NCBI GenBank assembly: GCA_016713735.1
Contig: JADJOP010000027.1
Coordinates: 1-19,881, forward strand
DNA from: Bryobacterales bacterium
GTDB taxonomy: Bacteria; Acidobacteriota; Terriglobia; Bryobacterales; Bryobacteraceae
Reading direction: 5' to 3'
DNA: 19,881 nucleotides
A program made the translations under genes and the position numbers. Numbering within the stretch: the stretch's first letter is position 1; each line of letters begins with the position of its first letter. The notes under the pieces were generated by a model. It ran no database searches and was not told the origin of the DNA. It worked only from the letters and a program-made list of their open reading frames with translations. Below are positions 16,391 through 19,881 of this stretch, piece by piece.

Positions 16391-17244
16391 ATGCGCCTCG
16401 CCCTTGCCCTCTCCGCCTGCCTCGCCTTCAGCTCCGTCCTCTCCGCCAGGACCCCTCGCCCAGCGCATCCGGCGCGCCGAGCCGGACAAACTCCGCGTCG
16501 CTAAAGCGTCCACGCCGGCGCCGGCGAACTCCACTACACCGGCCTCTTCGACGCCCAAACCTTCAACACCAACTTCATCTTTCTCCACCGCGGCGTCATC
16601 CAACCCAAGGGCGGCATCGGCCACCACTTCCATAACCACATGGAAGAGATGTTCGTCATCTTCGACGGCGAAGCCCAGTTCACCGTCAACGGCCGCACCT
16701 CGCTCCTCCAGGCCCCCGCCGGCGCCCCCAACCGCATGGGCAGCTCGCACGCCATCTACAACCCCACCAACAAGCCCGTCCAGTGGATGAACATCGCCGT
16801 CGGCACCATCAAGGGCAAATACGATGCCTTCGACCTCGGCGACAGCCGCGAAGGCGCGCCGCTTGACCCCAAGCCCGTCTTCATCACGCTCCGCCTCGAC
16901 AAAGCCCTCCTCCGCCCCGCTCCTGCCTATCATGGCGGCACCGGCACGGCCCGCTACCGCCGCGCCCTTCCCCCCGAAGTCTTCTACACCAACTGGTCCT
17001 ACGTCGATCACCTCCTCCTGCCCGCCGGCGCAAGCGACGGCCGCCATCGCCACGAAGGCGTCGAGGAGTTCTACTACGTCATGTCCGGCCAAGGCACCTT
17101 CCGCATCGGCTCGGAATCGGCCCCCATCAAGGCCGGCGACGCCATCCCCGTCTTCCTCAACGAAGTTCACTCGGTGGAAAACAACGGCTCCGCCGATCTC
17201 GAACTCATGATTGTCGCGGTGGCTCGGACGAAGTGGGCTCTTGA
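16391..17244 (+). CDS. Secreted two-domain cupin protein, frameshifted near 16452, 16507 and the 3' end
   Basis: A signal peptide (MRLALALSACLAFSSVLSA) in one frame is followed, after a missing C at 16452-16455, by DPLAQRIRRAEPDKLRVAKA, and after a second shift near 16507 by VHAGAGELHYTGLFDAQTFN. Two cupin domains follow. The first has HHFHNHMEEMFVIFDGEAQF, the second RHRHEGVEEFYYVMSGQGTF with a later EVHSV histidine. Both contain the HxH...E metal pattern. Bicupins include oxidases, decarboxylases and storage proteins, so function is open. The frame runs on past ELMIVAVARTK into sequence antisense to the channel; one more indel would end the protein at TGA 17242-17244, which I take as the likely end. 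Corrected length would be about 285 residues. Confidence 0.78.
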
Positions 17245-17981
17245 TACGGTGGGTACGCTGGGCTCGCTGCGCCGCAGCAACTCCCATCATCGCCTCCATC
17301 CGCGCCATGCGGTCGCGCAACTCCTCCATCTCGGCCTCTTCCTGCTGCCCCACGAAAAACGTCGTGATCGATGCCGCCAGCGTCGACACCAAACTCACGC
17401 CTGCCAGCATCACAATCACCGCCACCGCGCGGCCCCAGTGCGATTGCGGCGTTATGTCGCCATAGCCCACCGTCGTCGCCGTCACCACGGCCCACCAGAT
17501 GCCGTCTGGCACCGCCCTTCACCGTCTGCGGCTCCAGCAACGTCAACGCCGCCCCCGGCGACGATGACGAGAACCGTGATGCACATCGCGTAAATGAGAC
17601 TCTGCCGCGACAGAATCGACTTCAACTCACCCAGCGCCCGCGCCGTCACCCCCACCAGCCGCACCAGCCGCAGCAGCCGGCTCCAGCCGCGCCAACCGCG
17701 TCAGGGCTCAGCATTGCCGGAACCAGCGGGAACGACAGCACGATCCCAGCCAGGCTCAGCCAGTTCTTCCGCGCATAGGCCTTGCGGTCGGGCCACAACG
17801 CAATCTCAATCGAGTACTCCAGCACGAACACGATCCACACCCGCCCAATCGGCAATCTGCACCGCCAGGCTCGTGTCCCCCTGCTCTTGCAGAATCACCA
17901 GCGGCACCGTCGCCAGCGCCGCCAGCACAACGCATATATTGATCGCGCGGCCAAAGCCCCATCGAGCCGGTTCGTAGGCAT
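17205..17981 (-). CDS. Six-TM voltage-gated-type potassium channel, several frameshifts, 3' end uncertain
   Basis: The pieces are spread over all three frames but assemble in order. S1 is INICVVLAALATVPLVILQE. S2 is RVWIVFVLEYSIEIALW. S3 is NWLSLAGIVLSFPLV. S4 is split between TRLARL and SRLLRLVRLVGVTARA, with arginines every third residue. S5 is SLIYAMCITVLVIVAGG. The pore is DGIWWAVVTATTVGYGDITP, with the K+ filter TVGYGD, and S6 is AVAVIVMLAGVSLVSTLAAS. A charged coiled-coil-like tail (EEAEMEELRDRMARMEAMMG) follows. Breaks are near 17508, 17555, 17675-17695, 17840 and close to the N-terminus. The start at ATG 17981-17979 is suggested by AGAGAG and a TATACA box upstream. The tail merges with the cupin gene's 3' end, so the true stop is unclear. 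Product: a Kv-like inner-membrane potassium channel. Confidence 0.83.
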
Positions 17982-17988
17982 GACTCTC

Positions 17989-18019
17989 TTGTATAGCAGC
18001 CCCGCCGCGCCTGTACAAT
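17989..18019. promoter_or_regulatory. Interlocked divergent promoters of the channel and QOR-like genes
   Basis: Plus strand: TTGTAT (17989-17994), 19-base spacer, TACAAT (18014-18019), then seven bases to the ATG at 18027. Minus strand: TTGTAC (18018-18013), 17-base spacer, TATACA (17995-17990) with an upstream TGn, then eight bases to the ATG at 17981. Each gene's -35 overlaps the other gene's -10, so polymerase could occupy only one promoter at a time. Both transcripts would be leaderless or nearly so. Confidence 0.55.
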
Positions 18020-18026
18020 AAGCCCC

Positions 18027-19031
18027 ATGCGCGCCGCTCAGCTTACCGGAGCCTTCGGGCTCGATGAAGTCACCATCCAGCAGGCCCCCGAACCGCCCCT
18101 CGAAGCGGGCCAGGTGAGGATCCGCGTCGAGGCCGTCTCGCTCAACTACCGCGACCTCCTCATCGCCAAGGGCCTCTATACCAAGAAGCTCCCCTTCCCC
18201 CTCACCATCTGCTCCGATTGCGCCGGCACCGTCGTCGAAACCGGCCCCGGCGTCACCCGCGTCGCCACCGGCGACCGCGTCTCGCCCTGCTTCATGCCCA
18301 CTGGATCAGCGGCCCCGTCACCGACGCCGCCGCCCGCGGAGCCCTCGGCGCGTTTGCCAACGGCGTCCTCGCCGAAACCATCGTCATGAAGGAGACCGCC
18401 CTCGTCCACGTGCCCGCCCACCTCAGCCCCGAGGAAGCGGCCACGCTGCCCTGCGCCGGCGTCACCGTCTGGCACGCCCTCATGGTCCGCTGCGGCCTCA
18501 AGGCCGGCGACACCGTCCTCACCATCGGCACCGGCGGCGTCTCCCTCTTCGCTGTCCAGATCGCCACCATGCTCGGCGCCCGCGCCGTCATCCTGAGTTC
18601 GAGTGATGAGAAGCTCGAACGCGCCCGCGCCCTCGGAGCCGTCGACGGCATCAACTACACGACCACTCCCGAATGGGACGCCGAACTCAAGAAGCGCGGC
18701 ATCGTTCCCGACCACATCATCGAAGTCGGCGGCACGGCCACGCTCGCCAGTCCATCAGTGCGTCCGCATGGGCGGCAACCTCGCCCTCATCGGCAACGTC
18801 TCCGGCGGCAGCGACACCAACATCATCCCCCGCCTTCATGAAGAACCTCAGCCTCCACGGCGTCTTCGTCAGCTCGCGCGAAATGTTTGAACCCATAACG
18901 CCGCCGTCTCCGCCCACGCCATGAAGCCCGTCGTCGATCAGGTCTTCACGCTTCGAGGGCGCACCCCGCCTCGCCTGCGCCGCGTGGAAAGCGGCAAGCA
19001 TTTCAGTAAAGTAGTCATCCGGGTAAGCTAA
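18027..19031 (+). CDS. QOR-like medium-chain dehydrogenase (NAD(P)-dependent alcohol dehydrogenase/quinone oxidoreductase), many frameshifts
   Basis: The N-terminal catalytic-domain segment SLNYRDLLIAKGLY and the Rossmann motif TIGTGGVSLFAVQIATMLGA place it in the medium-chain dehydrogenase/reductase superfamily, QOR-like branch. NYRD replaces the zinc-binding Cys of true alcohol dehydrogenases, so a zinc-free NADPH reductase is likely. The frame breaks near 18298 (restoring FMPTWISGPV), twice near 18745-18765 (restoring CVRMGGNLALIGNVSGGSD), near 18832 (AFMKNLSLHGVFVSSREMFE), near 18898 (NAAVSAHAMKPVVDQVF) and near 18955. The protein ends ESGKHFSKVVIRVS with TAA at 19029-19031. Corrected length is about 335 residues, normal. 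It is followed five bases later by the ABM-like gene. Confidence 0.88.
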
Positions 19032-19036
19032 CCACC

Positions 19037-19321
19037 ATGGCCATTCAACTTCATTGCGACTTGCAGGTGGCCGCCGGCCTGAAACCCGAAAATCGAGCGC
19101 GTCTTCACGGAAGTCTTCTCTCCCGTCATGGCGCGGCAAGAAGTTCCTGGAGGTGAAGTTCCTCAAACTCCTCACCTCCTACAAAGGGTGATCCGGCCCC
19201 CCTGGAACTACCGCCTCATCATCTGCTTCACCACCGAGGAACTCCGCCAGGCCTGGGTCGCCACCAGCGATCCCAGCAGGTCTGGCCGCAAATAGAACAA
19301 CACCTCACCGGCGAACAGTAG
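19037..19321 (+). CDS. Small ABM-fold (antibiotic biosynthesis monooxygenase-like) protein, hidden by several frameshifts
   Basis: No single open frame covers this gene, but consecutive pieces from three frames make one protein of about 95 residues. It starts MAIQLHCDLQVAAGLKP at ATG 19037-19039. It continues IERVFTEVFSPVMARQE, FLEVKFLKLLTSYKG, WNYRLIICFTTEELRQAWVA and VWPQIEQHLTGEQ, and stops at TAG 19319-19321. The order, an N-terminal strand, 'ARQEGF'-type turn and a C-terminal 'hQxhWP' helix, is that of dimeric alpha-beta-barrel ABM proteins, which act as small cofactor-free monooxygenases or haem-handling enzymes. It begins five bases after the QOR-like stop, so the two are probably one transcript and may act on the same redox substrate. 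At least four indels are required, so the exact residues between pieces are uncertain. Confidence 0.65.
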
Positions 19322-19372
19322 CGAGGCTGACTCTACGACGTCCGCCGGCTCCCGCCAACCCGCCACCGCACC

Positions 19373-19881
19373 TCACGGCACGCAATCGCAATCATACCGC
19401 CGCCCGTTCACCACCAGCAGCTGCGCCCCGCCCGGCCGCCGCCGGAATCTCACGTTGATCTGATCCAATCCCGGAAAGCCGGCGCACGCCTGCGCTTCGC
19501 GCCGCCGCGCCTGCGCCAGTCGTGATCTCCGCCGCGAACGGACTCGCCACCCGCCCCCGTCGCCCACAGCGAGCACAATCGACCCCGCGCCGCCAGACGT
19601 GCCGCCGTGTGCAGCATTCCAGTGTATCGGTGACAATTGCCCGCCCCTCATGCACGTAGACAGCGCCAGCACCACCTGCGCCTTCACCTCCACCTCCGCC
19701 GTATCGAACACCGGCACCACGCCCGCCCCGGCCAACCTCCACGCCCCCGCCCGCACCGCAATCCGGCGCGCCCGCCCCGCCTCGGTCGCCTCCGGCGAAA
19801 TACCGTTCACCTGCTGCCCGCTGCCCGCATACGTCGCAGCGCCGCCGCCCGCCCGCACGCCTCCACCGTCACATCCGCCGC
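19373..19881 (-). CDS. TIGR03437-type C-terminal domain of a large secreted protein (partial, heavily frameshifted)
   Basis: The minus strand from the window edge gives, across frames, ATYAGSGQQVNGISPEATEA, then GAVYVHEGRAIVTD, GSIVLAVGDG or its shifted form with GSIV and WATGAG, and finally FPGLDQINVR followed by GAQLLVVNGRR. These match from memory the TIGR03437 domain: a 'YxSxxQVNxxVP' segment, a 'GSIVxxxATGxG' segment and a 'GLxQxNVRhP' segment before the end. The domain is very abundant in Solibacter-type Acidobacteriota at the C-termini of secreted proteins of unknown function. Stop is TGA at 19375-19373. The N-terminal part lies outside the window. The domain is broken by several indels. 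Confidence 0.65.
   Translation of the reverse strand, partial: GGCDGGGVRAGGGAATYAGSGQQVNGISPEATEAGRARRIAVRAGAWRLAGAGVVPVFDTAEVEVKAQVVLALSTCMRGGQLSPIHWNAAHGGTSGGAGSIVLAVGDGGGWRVRSRRRSRLAQARRREAQACAGFPGLDQINVRFRRRPGGAQLLVVNGRRYDCDCVP

Noticed and set aside
16334..17204. Extension of the channel reading frame through the whole bicupin gene
   Set aside because: Past the coiled-coil tail the sequence is antisense of the cupin domains and looks random; a stop was probably lost to an indel.
4208..19321. Programmed ribosomal frameshifting as an explanation for the many frame changes
   Set aside because: Too many unrelated genes are affected, shifts go in both directions, and most lie in simple C or G runs, so sequencing error is far simpler.
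1..19881. CRISPR array, insertion sequence or transposase
   Set aside because: No regularly spaced repeats, no transposase motifs and no paired terminal repeats were seen.

Overview
The window looks like chromosomal DNA from a high-GC soil bacterium, most likely an Acidobacteriota of the Solibacter/Bryobacter group. This is inferred from the protein families: a TIGR03437-type C-terminal domain at the right edge, a Tat-exported class V aminotransferase, a PVA-dehydrogenase-like PQQ propeller, a large S9 peptidase and a GH57-type C-terminus. Hand counts of sampled lines give roughly 62-70% GC for core genes, 45-52% for the restriction-modification genes at 0.4-2.8 kb, and an intermediate value near 57% around 5.8-7.2 kb. 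The two lower-GC patches are probably acquired DNA.

Layout: (1) 1-228, end of a GH57-like hydrolase. (2) 425-2841, a cytosine-5 DNA methyltransferase and its probable restriction endonuclease, preceded by an inverted repeat. (3) 2966-5533, a Tat-exported class V aminotransferase (-) divergent from a secreted PQQ-propeller protein (+), with overlapping -10 boxes between them. (4) 5534-7179, an accessory patch with a secreted formylglycine-generating-enzyme-fold protein facing a two-gene toxin-antitoxin locus whose MazF/PemK-like toxin is hidden by a frameshift. (5) 7180-7567, gene-free DNA with a 44-nt hairpin. (6) 7568-12193, a secreted S9 peptidase and an intact BvgS-like hybrid histidine kinase. 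(7) 16233-12219 on the minus strand, a compact four-gene catabolic-looking operon: isopropylmalate/isocitrate-type dehydrogenase, amidohydrolase, TIM-barrel sugar isomerase/epimerase and Gfo/Idh/MocA oxidoreductase. (8) 16391-17981, a secreted bicupin converging on a six-TM voltage-gated-type potassium channel. (9) 18027-19321, a QOR-like dehydrogenase and a small ABM-type protein, divergent from the channel over a shared interlocked promoter. (10) 19373-19881, a TIGR03437 C-terminus running off the window.

Two patterns cut across the window. First, most genes are broken by single-base indels, often in C or G runs, and the density is highest in the last 3.5 kb. I read these as uncorrected sequencing errors in most cases, so genes are annotated across the breaks. 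Second, several genes have a good -10 hexamer only 5-12 nt before the ATG, which points to leaderless or nearly leaderless transcripts. I did not find a clearly new multi-gene system. The best leads are the leaderless divergent promoters, the catabolic operon, the restriction-modification island and the hidden toxin.
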